Shown here in pieces: positions 17,275-30,700 of a stretch of DNA of 64,000 nucleotides. Made by a program: the position numbers and the translations under genes. The DNA is from CAYRSS01 sp964426945. GTDB taxonomy: Bacteria; Planctomycetota; Phycisphaerae; UBA1845. The DNA lies in contig CAYRSS010000005.1 of assembly GCA_964426945.1 (NCBI GenBank), positions 83,294 through 147,293 of the forward strand, written 5' to 3'. A model generated the notes under the pieces. The model was not told the origin of the DNA. It searched no databases and was given only the letters and a program-made list of their open reading frames with translations. How positions within the stretch are numbered: the stretch's first letter is position 1; each line of letters starts with the position of its first letter.

Positions 17275-18894
17275 TCACCATCCACCCACTTCCCGCCGAT
17301 GCCAGTTCCAGTAGCCCGGCTCGGTCGGGGCGATCGGGTTCTCGCCACTGGTCAGGACGAACATGATCACTTCCTCGCGCCGATCGTGGAAATCCGCGCC
17401 GATCGGCTGGCCGTAGTGCTCGTCGAGAAACTCCTTCCAGCCGGGAAACGGCGGCTGATCGAAGAGCAGCAGGATGACGCGCGGTCGCGCCGTCTCGAGT
17501 TCGGCAAGCAGCGTGCGCCGGCGCGATTCGACGCCCGGGTAGCCCTCGCTGAGCCCGGTGATCATCGTGTATCGCGAGGCGCAGCGCCGCTGAGCGTAGT
17601 AGTACACCCCGGTGTCGCTGCCGTAGACGAAGATCGTGTCGTCCGGCTCGGTGACCGCCCGCACCTTCTCACCCATCGCCCGACCCCAGTAGTCCCGCGA
17701 GTTGTAACGCTTCACGGTGATGCCGAAGGGAGGTTGAGAGAGGTAGTCGCGGTACTGGGTCACGGCCACGAGCACCGCGAGCAGGCCCGCCCCAAAGAGG
17801 CGGGCGCGGTCTGTGGTCGAGCCGGGCCAGGCGAACCCGGCAGCCCCGTCCGTATCAGTCGCCAGGGCGAGCGCCGCAGCCAGGGCCAGCGCCGGCATGA
17901 GCAGGTAGTAGTAGTGCGGCCAGAAATGCGCCGGCAGGCACGCCGCCACGAACGACGCCACCACCAGAAGCAGCCCGGCCGGCGCTGCGCGATCCCGATG
18001 CAGCACCACGCGCATCACCAGCCAGGCCGTGGCCAGCGCCCCGCCGATCCACAGCGGCAGCGCGCTGTCGAAGGTGAATGGATGCCCCTGCGGAGAGAAG
18101 AAAGCGATGAACCGTGCGGGCAGGGAGCCGTCGCCCCCGGCGTAGCCCAGGTTGAACAGGAACACGGCGTCGAAGAACTCGTGCCAGCGCGAGGTCGCCG
18201 CGAAGTAGCCGCCCACGGCCAGCCAGATGGCGGCCGGACCAACAGCGAACAGGCCCAGCGTGCGCAGTGCCCCCCGCCCGCGCGGGCCGGCCAGCAAAAG
18301 CACCGGCGCCAGCGCCACCCAGTGCACCGCCAGCACCGTCTTGACCACCGAGCCCAGCCCCAGCGCCACGCCCGCCACCAGCGCCCGCCGCCCGACCGGC
18401 CAATCGCCGCGCGCCGCCGCGTACCACGCGGCCAGCACGAGCGCATTCATGTAGATCTCGCGGTTGCAGCCCTCGCCCGCCGTGCCCGGGTCGGCCGAGG
18501 TCAGCGCGAAGAGCACCGCCGCAATCGCCCCGCACCACGGGCCGCGAAGCCGCCGGCCGATTCCCGCCAGCAGCAGCATCGACGCCAGCGAAAACGCCAG
18601 GGCAAGCAGCCGGAAGACGGTCGGGCTGTCCCCAAACAGGGCCGACGCCCCCGCGAAGAGCACGAAGACCCCCGGCGGCTGGTGGTCCCAGACGTCGGTG
18701 TAGAGCCGATCCCCCGCGAGCAACCGGGCCGCGGTGTAGGCGTAGTTGCACTCGTCCGTCTCGAGCGGCAGCGGGAAGGCGTGCGAGCGCAGCAGAATGA
18801 GCAGGAGCCCGGCGGCCGCCAGCACGATGGCGGGGCCTTGGGGCGTAGTCCGGACGGCGGCGGACGCCGGCAGATTGGAAGGGCTCTGGGACAC
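17275..18894 (-). CDS. GT-C membrane glycosyltransferase (ArnT/PMT type)
   Basis: The protein is 539 residues with about eleven membrane segments. The first periplasmic loop carries the GT-C acidic motif ETDECNY followed by WDHQPPGVFVLF, a pattern of dolichyl-phosphate-mannose mannosyltransferase-like enzymes. The C-terminal 170 residues are soluble (DTIFVYGSDTGVYYYAQ). It should transfer a sugar from a lipid-linked donor onto a lipid or protein outside the membrane. The start is GTG 18894; no ATG precedes the first helix. birA follows 13 bases downstream. Confidence 0.85.
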   Translation of the reverse strand: MSQSPSNLPASAAVRTTPQGPAIVLAAAGLLLILLRSHAFPLPLETDECNYAYTAARLLAGDRLYTDVWDHQPPGVFVLFAGASALFGDSPTVFRLLALAFSLASMLLLAGIGRRLRGPWCGAIAAVLFALTSADPGTAGEGCNREIYMNALVLAAWYAAARGDWPVGRRALVAGVALGLGSVVKTVLAVHWVALAPVLLLAGPRGRGALRTLGLFAVGPAAIWLAVGGYFAATSRWHEFFDAVFLFNLGYAGGDGSLPARFIAFFSPQGHPFTFDSALPLWIGGALATAWLVMRVVLHRDRAAPAGLLLVVASFVAACLPAHFWPHYYYLLMPALALAAALALATDTDGAAGFAWPGSTTDRARLFGAGLLAVLVAVTQYRDYLSQPPFGITVKRYNSRDYWGRAMGEKVRAVTEPDDTIFVYGSDTGVYYYAQRRCASRYTMITGLSEGYPGVESRRRTLLAELETARPRVILLLFDQPPFPGWKEFLDEHYGQPIGADFHDRREEVIMFVLTSGENPIAPTEPGYWNWHRREVGGW

Positions 18895-19063
18895 CGAATC
18901 AGATCATCGGGAGGGCGGCCCGCAAGCCGGCCCGGCCGTCGGGCTCGACCTCAGGTCCGGGCCGGCGACCGGTTCATCCCCGCCGGGCGGGGGACGCCAG
19001 AGCCGCGACAACGCGGGGTCGCCACCGCTACGAGCCCGGGCCTGCCCCGGGTACAATCGCCGC

Positions 19064-19825
19064 ATGCGGACGTTCTCCCTGCAATCGGGCTCCAACGGCA
19101 ATTCGATCTACGTCGAGGCCCTCGACACGCGAATCCTGATCGACGCAGGCATCAGCGGCGCCTGCGCCCAGCGACGCATGGCCGCCCACGGCCGCAACAT
19201 CCGCGACGTGCAGGCGCTGATTGTCACCCATGACCACAGCGACCACATCAGCGCCGCGGGCACGTTCAACCGCAAGTTCGGCATCCCGATCCACATCACC
19301 AGAAAGACCCAGCAAGCCTACAGACCGGGCCTCGGCAAGGTCCGCGGCGTGCGACACTTCGTCGCGGGCGAGTCCCTCAGCATCGGGAACCTGACGATCC
19401 ACACCGTGCAGACACCGCACGATGCCGCCGATGGCGTGGCGATCATCGTCGAGGCGGAAGGCCGTCGCCTGGGCGTGCTGACCGACCTCGGCAACCCCTT
19501 CGCCGGCCTGCAGGAGTTGCTCGAATCAGTCGACGCGGCCTACCTCGAGAGCAACTACGACCCGATCATGCTCGAACACGGCCCCTATCCGATCGGCCTC
19601 AAGGAGCGCATCCGGGGCGGCGCGGGACACCTCTCGAATCATGAGGCGGCCGAACTGGTGAGACGGTGTCGGCGTAAGCGGCCGAACTGGGTCGCTATCG
19701 CGCACCTCTCCGCCGAGAACAACGAGCCGCACCTCGCCATCGACGCCCACCACCAGGCAGTCGGCCGCGACTACCCGATCCACCACGCCAGCCGGCACGA
19801 CGTCTCGCCGGTGTGGGACGTGTAG
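19064..19825 (+). CDS. Metallo-beta-lactamase-fold hydrolase (YycJ/WalJ-like)
   Basis: The protein is 253 residues and begins MRTFSLQSGSNGNSIYVE, the YycJ-type opening. The metal motif is THDHSDH, with further ligands at TVQTPHDAADG, LGVLTDLG and HLSNHEAAE. Members of this group are predicted phosphodiesterases or 5'-exonucleases. The frame is open further upstream, but ATG 19064 matches the family N-terminus. No ribosome site is seen; a TACAAT lies six bases before the ATG, as in leaderless transcripts. It converges on secA. Confidence 0.88.
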   Translation: MRTFSLQSGSNGNSIYVEALDTRILIDAGISGACAQRRMAAHGRNIRDVQALIVTHDHSDHISAAGTFNRKFGIPIHITRKTQQAYRPGLGKVRGVRHFVAGESLSIGNLTIHTVQTPHDAADGVAIIVEAEGRRLGVLTDLGNPFAGLQELLESVDAAYLESNYDPIMLEHGPYPIGLKERIRGGAGHLSNHEAAELVRRCRRKRPNWVAIAHLSAENNEPHLAIDAHHQAVGRDYPIHHASRHDVSPVWDV

Positions 19826-19856
19826 GCGGAAACCTGGTCCGCAACCGTTGAGCGTC

Positions 19857-24071
<4,215 letters not shown>

Positions 24072-24286
24072 GTTCAAGACCTCCGGGCGGCCGGCCAATG
24101 GGCGCGCCGCCGGTATTTCGCATTCGGACCGCCGGACCGCGTCGAGTCATGGACGACCCGACCGTCGACCGGTTCGCCGGGCGCTTGATCGCCCGCGCGA
24201 CAGTATGAGTGAGAATAGAATCTGGGAATTCGTGGCGAACCGGCCCGGCCGGACGCCTGGCGAAGGTCGAAAGGTCGAACTGGAAG

Positions 24287-24622
24287 CTACGGCCCGTAGA
24301 GGCCGCCAAACCGCGTCAGTGCCACTTCGCGGACGCGAACCACGGCGACGACCGCGGCGACCTCCTGCAGCGGGCAGAGACTGAACGCCGCGACATCGGC
24401 AAGTGGAGAGGTCACCGAGGGGGCCGCGGTCAGATCCTGGGCGACTACCGGCACGACCGCCACGGCGATGTCCGCCTGGGACATGGTCGCCTGCGGGCTG
24501 TGCAGGGCTGAGGCGCCCTCGGCAAGGGCCACGGGCAGGGAAACGAACGCCGCGAGCAGCACGCCGCAGGTGGCCCGTCGGGCCACGGATACCTCGCCGG
24601 ATTGACGCTCCGCTGTCCGCAT
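24287..24622 (-). CDS. Small exported protein of unknown function
   Basis: About 111 residues. After a basic N-terminus there is a signal peptide (CGVLLAAFVSLPVALA, about 19-34), then a hydrophobic Val/Ala-rich body. No family is recognised. There is no ribosome site, but a perfect TATAAT lies nine bases before the ATG, so transcription could begin at or next to the start codon. It precedes secA by about 215 bases on the same strand. The gene is plausible rather than certain. Confidence 0.5.
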   Translation of the reverse strand: MRTAERQSGEVSVARRATCGVLLAAFVSLPVALAEGASALHSPQATMSQADIAVAVVPVVAQDLTAAPSVTSPLADVAAFSLCPLQEVAAVVAVVRVREVALTRFGGLYGP

Positions 24623-24631
24623 GACGGGGGG

Positions 24632-24637
24632 ATTATA
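24632..24637 (-). promoter_or_regulatory. TATAAT -10 box, possible leaderless promoter
   Basis: A consensus TATAAT on the minus strand nine bases upstream of the ATG at 24622. The -35 region (TTTCTT with a 16-base spacer) is poor. It sits just after the terminator of the giant protease gene, where a new transcript would be expected to begin. Confidence 0.4.
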
Positions 24638-24663
24638 CTCCGGCCGACCCCGAAAGAAAGCAG

Positions 24664-24694
24664 CCCCGGTCGATCCCAATGGAATCGACCGGGG
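24664..24694 (-). terminator. Rho-independent terminator of the giant protease gene
   Basis: An 11-bp perfect inverted repeat (CCCCGGTCGAT and ATCGACCGGGG) with a short loop lies 33 bases after the stop codon at 24727. On the minus strand it is followed by CTTTCTTTC, a T-rich tail. Confidence 0.75.
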
Positions 24695-24726
24695 CGGTTA
24701 GAACCCTTGGGCTTTTCGGCGTTGGC

Positions 24727-27700
24727 CTACAGGCGGCGACGACGCAGACCGGCCTTCAGGGCCGTCAGGCCGGTGAGCGAGCCGAGCAGGCTGATGATCA
24801 TGCCCAGGCCGCACATCCCGCCACCCGCGCCACAGCCCGTGTCAGGCTGCGGAATCGGCTGGCCCTCGCCGTTGTCGTTGCCGTTGGCGTTGCCGTTGTC
24901 GATCGTCTGGCGGGCCGTGACGACCACCTGCTCCTCGCCGGACCGACCCACGCCGCCCTTGCCGTCTTCGACGACGAGCTCGACGGTGTAGGTACCGGCC
25001 TCTTCGAAGAGCTGGGTCACTTCGGCGCCTTCGCGCTCGGAGAACATCTCACCGTCAACCTTGAACTCCCACTTGTAGGAGAGCTGGTCGCCGTCCGGAT
25101 CGAACGAGGTCGACCCGTTGAAGACCAGGTTGACCGGCGCGGTGCCCGTGCGCGGGCCGGCGGTGATGAATGCGAACGGCACGTTGTTGCCCGCCGCATC
25201 CGACACCAGCACCTGCCGCGTGGCACTCGTCGAGGCGTTCTCCGCGTCGCGGACCGTGAGGCGAACCTGGTAGGCCCCCGGCGTGTCGTACACGTGCTCG
25301 ATGCGGACGCCGGTGTCGGTCTTGCCGTCACCGAGCGACCACGAGTACGTGAGCTCCCCGCCCTCGGCATCGCTCGACGCCGAAGCGTCGAAGGAGAACC
25401 GCGTCGTACCGGCCACGCCACGATCCGGATTCACCACGAACGCGGCCGTCGGGGCCGTGTTCTCGGTTTCTGGACCGGTGCCACCCTCCTCGGTGATCAC
25501 GATCGAGCGGGTGCGCGAGGCCGTGTTCGGCGGAGTCGCGTTGTCCACGACAGTCAGCCGGATGTTGTACGTCCCAGCGATCTCGAACTTGTGCTCGACG
25601 ATCTTGCCGGTGCCCGTGGTGCCGTCGCCGAAGTCCCAGTTGTACGCGGTCAGCGAACCGCTGGCCGGGTTGTCACGCGACAGGCTCGCGTCGAGCACGA
25701 TCGTCTCGTTCACCTCGCCCTGCGTCGGCGTGATGGTGAAGTCTGCGAACGGCACCGACTCGGCCGGCGTCGGCTTGCTCACCGTGACCGTCACACCCGG
25801 CCACATGGCCGTGGCGCCGCGGGCATCCGTCAGCAGGGCCGTCACCTGGTACGAGCGGCTCGTTTCGTTCGCCGGCAGCGTGAAGGTGTGCGGCACGGCG
25901 CCGTTGACGGCCGGCGGTTTGCCGGTCCGCGGGTACGTTTCGTTCGGCGAGCCGTCACCCCACATCCACGTCACCGAGATCGCGTCACCGTCCGCGTCGA
26001 ACGAGTTGATCGCGTTGAACGTCACGGTATGCGGCGTCGAGCCGGTCGGCGAGGTGAAGAAGATGTTCGGCACCGGACGCGTGTTGCCCACCAGGATCTG
26101 GAGGGTGTCCGTGTCCGTCTTGCCGCCCTCGTCCTCGACCGTCAGCACGACGTTGAACGCCCCGTCGGTGTTGTAGAAGTGGGACGTCTCGACCAGGTCG
26201 CCGGGGATGCCGGTGCCGGCCGTCTGGCCGTCGCCGAAGTCCCAACGGTAGATGAGACCTGCGGTGCCCGACTCGAGATCGCTCGACTGGGCCGCGCTGA
26301 AGTTGACCGTCAGCGGACGCGGACCGCTTGTCGGCGTCGCCACAACCTTCGCCGTCGGCGAGTTGTTCGTCACGTCGATGTCGACGAACGACTCGTGGAA
26401 CAGGCCGTTGATCGGGTTGGTCACCCGCAGCACGACCGTGAACGGCCGGCTCTCATTGAAGGTGTGAACCACCACGTCGCCGGTCGCCGTCGTGCCGTCG
26501 TCGAACGTCCAGAAGTAATCCAGCGGCAGGCCGTCCGGTTCGATCGAGGCGCGGCCGTCGAAGGTCACCGTCAGCGGGGCGAGCCCCGAAAGCGGGGTGG
26601 CGCTGATGATGGCCGTCGGGCCCTCCTTGATCTCGCCCTCGATCACGGTCACGCCCTGGCTCACCGCCGTGGCGCCCGTGGTCACGAAGGTGAACGAGTC
26701 GCCCATCGCGAACGGCACGGATCCGATGTTGACCTTGAAGGTGACCGGGCTCGTGTTCTGGCGCCGCGTGTAGTCGGAAGCCACGAACGTCGCGTCGCCC
26801 GGACAGGTGGTCGCATCCGTCGGATAGGTGAACGAAGTCGCCCCCGCCGGGATGCAGAACGTCGTCGGCAGCGACGTCGCAGGCACACTGGCCGGCACGT
26901 CCTCGGTGATCGAACTCGTCACCACCCACTTGCGGCCGTCGGCCGACTTGCAGGTCGCCGTCCAGGCCTCCGAGCGCGAGCGGCCCGGTCGCACAAGGCT
27001 CCACGCCTGGACGTCCCAGTTGTCGAGCGGACCGTTCACCAGCGGCGAATTCGCGGCGCCCTGGGTGAGTTCGAGCGTCCGGCCGTTGCCCGGAAGGCTC
27101 ACGACCGTACGCAGGATCGGAATCCGCGTGTCAAAGCCGCTGACCATCAGCTGGTCGCCGGCCTGGATACCCGCGGCCACGAAGTCCACGTTGGGCCGAG
27201 CCTTGAAGCTGTTGTACCGCGTGACCGAGGCCGCCACACCGGCCGAGTCGACCACCACGTCGTAGCAGTTGAAGTCGAACGAGGTCGGCGGATTGAAGCA
27301 CTCCGGAATCTCGCCGTTGCCGCACTGGCGCGGGCGGAGAATCTGGTACTCGCTGATCGTGTGCGTAGTGGCGCCGTCGCTGCGCGGGTCATCCCCGCCG
27401 ACGATCGCGAGTCGCTGACCGTCGATCCGCCACAGGTCGTACAGCTCGCAGTCGCCCGTCTCGACACCCGAACCGGCGATGATCCGGAGGCGGTCGCCCT
27501 GGTCGATCGCCCGGGCCGGCATGCCGACCGCGGTCGAAAAGTCTGCGGCTGCATCGGTTAACACCAGCTCAGACACCTCGCCGTCGAGACCGCTGTTCAG
27601 CAGCCGCGTGCTGGCGACCGTAACATCCGACACGGTGCCGTTGCCGCGGTTGTTGCGGTTCTTGCGCGGTGGGGTGTTGGACAACTCGTCACCGTCCGCG

Positions 27701-30700
27701 CCGGGGCCCGGGATCAGTTCCGCGAACAGGTAGTACCGGCCGTCGGGCACGTTGTTGATGTTCCACGACAGGCTCACCGGGTGTGTGCCCGGCGTGTTCT
27801 TGCGCATCGAGCCCACGAAGTGCGCCGCGTCCGCGTTGGTCAGGAACGGCGGGACGAAGTCCTCGCTGTTCGTGCACTGGCCTGCCACGCAGGCGCTCGG
27901 GTGGCTGAAGCACGCGGTGACGTCGCCAACGGTGCACGACACGGTCTCGGGCTTCAGCGCCCAGAAGAACCGGATGAGCGTGCCGCCGAAGACGTCCGTG
28001 GCGATGCCGCGGATGTCATAGATCGTCGCGCCGTCCGGCGCCAGCACCGACTGGCCGCCCGGCGGATCGACAAACTCGAAGCTCGGAATGCTCGTCGGCG
28101 ACCAGGTGATGTCGATCGCCACCGAGCCGGCGCCGTCCGGACGGACGTCCGAGATGCTCAGGCCCGTCCAGCGGTTCTGGGCATACCAGGTGGCCGCCGG
28201 GAACGTGTTGAAGTTGAACACGCGCTTGTTCTCGCTGCCCGGCCACGGATCGGAGGCCTCGCCCCCGTTCACGCCCGCCGCCAGCTCGCCGCGGCCGTCA
28301 GCCTCGACGATCATGTAGTTGAAGCGCGTCGCGTTCTGCTGGCCCGAAGGCAGACCCTCCGGATTCGAACCGACGTCCGTGTGCATGATGAGCATGCCCG
28401 GACCCGGCATCCGCGTGTTGAAGCCACTGCCCACCGACCAGAGGTAGTAACGCTCGCCGAGCCAGTTTTCGTTCTCGAGGAAGAAGTGGCTCTGGTCGCG
28501 CACGAACTCCGAACGCGGCAGCGTCAGCGTGGTCCGGACACCCGGCGTCAGCACGGTCGTGAGGTCGACCGGGCGGATCCACTCGGTGCACGGCTTTTCC
28601 TTCAGGATCGGCACCGGGTGAACCAGGCCGCCCTCGGCCATGATGCACCAGCGGGCGATCGGACGGTTAATCAGCAGGTTTGCCTGCGTGAAATACACGT
28701 CATAGTCGTACAGGTCGGGGAAGCCCTCCCACGAGTGCAGGTACTCGTGCGCCGAGTACGCCGTCTGGAAGTCGGCCGTGGGAATGGTGCCCTGGCCGGC
28801 GCCGGCGGACTCGCCCTCGACGCCCAGACTGATGATCAGATCATGGAACGCGATGTTCCAGTTGACCGTGTGCTGGGCAGCGGGATCGCGCGGCAGCTTG
28901 CTGAGCGGATCACCGGCGTCGTTGTTGTGAATCGGGTAGTTGACGGGTGACGCCCGGATGAAGTCACCCGGCACGTGCGCCCCGGCGGGCAGCAGCGTAA
29001 TGCCCGACACCACACCCTCGTGCGGGATCTGGTCAAACTGCCCCATGCCACCGAGGTCCAGCGGCACGGAAGAGAACGTCGTCGTGCCCGGACACGCCAG
29101 GCGCGCCATCGACACCGCATCGACGAAGTCGTCAAAGTCGAGGATTTCGTCCACAACGTGGATGACGTCTTCGGTCAGACGCTGACGGTTCCACGGGTAG
29201 GCCGTGTCGGTACCGTTGTCGCGGCTGGCCTGGTCGCCGTCCACGAGGTAGCACTCGGTGCCGGCGATGCGGGACTCACCCTGGTCGACCATGCCGTCCA
29301 GGTTGTAGTCGCGGAAGCCCATGTTTTCGCCCGGCGTAGACTGATCGCCGGGGCCGGCGAACGGGTGCGGCCCGTGCAGGCTGTCCCACACGTGGCCGAA
29401 CGAGACGGTCGAACCGTCGGTCACCCAGGTCAGCAACTCGGGCAGCAGCAGGTTACCCGCGTCGCGGCCCAGCGTGCCGTGCACGCCGACAGCCAGCGGA
29501 CCGGCGCCAGGAATAATCTGGTCGCCGTTGCTCGGACCGGTCGAGTTCAGTTCGTGGGTGCCGAAGTCCTGGCCCCAGAAGTCCTTGTTGAACGGCGAAG
29601 TCACCTCGCCGAGGCGCTGATCGCCCGCGCGGTGGTACTTCGACTTGGGCAGATCGTCGTGCTCGACCGGACCGTCGTAGTAGACGCCCGGAAGCCCGGC
29701 GCCGTTGGCCTCCTCGGGGAGGATGCGGTAGTCGGCGGAGCCCACCATGAAGCTGTCCGCCTCGGGGGTGCCGTTCTCCCAGATGTTGGCGCTGAACGCG
29801 CCGCCGCCATCGATGCCGTTGGCCCAGCCGGTGCCGAGACCGATACGCCGGCGATGCTGGTTGCTGCCGAGCTGCGTGCCCACCGGATCGAGGAGGGTCG
29901 TGCCGCCGAAGTTGGCGCTGAAGAGACGACGGTCGCGCTCGGCGACCCAGTTTTCCGGATCAAGCTCGCTGTTGAACTCGACCATGCGCAGCGTGTTCGA
30001 GGACGGATCCAGGCCGCTCGAACCGGCCGGCCAGGCGCGCGCAGGAGACGTCTCGCCGCTGGGCACCTCGTAACGGTTGGCCCAAGCCTCCGCCCACCAC
30101 GGCTCGTCGACCGGCTGGAACGGCGGATAGGTGCCGGGTTCCGGCGTGGCGATCACGAAGTTCGCCTCGCCGCCCGAGCCGCCGGCCGCCTTCATCTTGC
30201 TCGAACGCAGTGTCGTGTTGTTGATCCCACGGTTCGGCGTGACGTTGGTCCACGCATCCGGCGAGTTGTAGATCGAGTGGATACCGGCGAAGCAGGCGCC
30301 GGTCACCTCGGGGGTGCCGTCGCCGTCAAAGTCGAGATCGGCGCAGGGCACGTTGAAGTCAGAAATCCCGAGCATCGGGAAGCCGTCCGGGGTCGTCATG
30401 GGCATGCCCATGTCGTCCAGGACCACCGCAACGCCGACGTCGCACATGCACTCGGCCGGGCTGCCGATGCCCAGCGGGTCGTGCACGCCGAAAATCACCC
30501 GCGACAGGGCCTCGTTCTCGAGGGCCTCGAAGTCGCCGGGGTAGTTGAGTTCGATGTAGCTCGGCGCGGCCGCATCCGGGTTGGGATTGCGGCTGAAGGC
30601 GGCGTAGCTCACCCCGCCGGCGGGGTTGGTGCACTCGGGCGCGCCGCCGCTGGTCGGGTCGAACACCTTGATCCAGTGTGAACGCTGCTGGTTGGCGTTG

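Noticed and set aside
24800..26700. Regularly spaced similar sequence blocks that might suggest a repeat array.
   Set aside because: They are diverged PKD-domain codons, not identical direct repeats; no CRISPR pattern.
24679..27561. Long plus-strand frame opposite the PKD-coding region.
   Set aside because: Arg/Val/His-rich shadow of the protease gene; no start site or domain.
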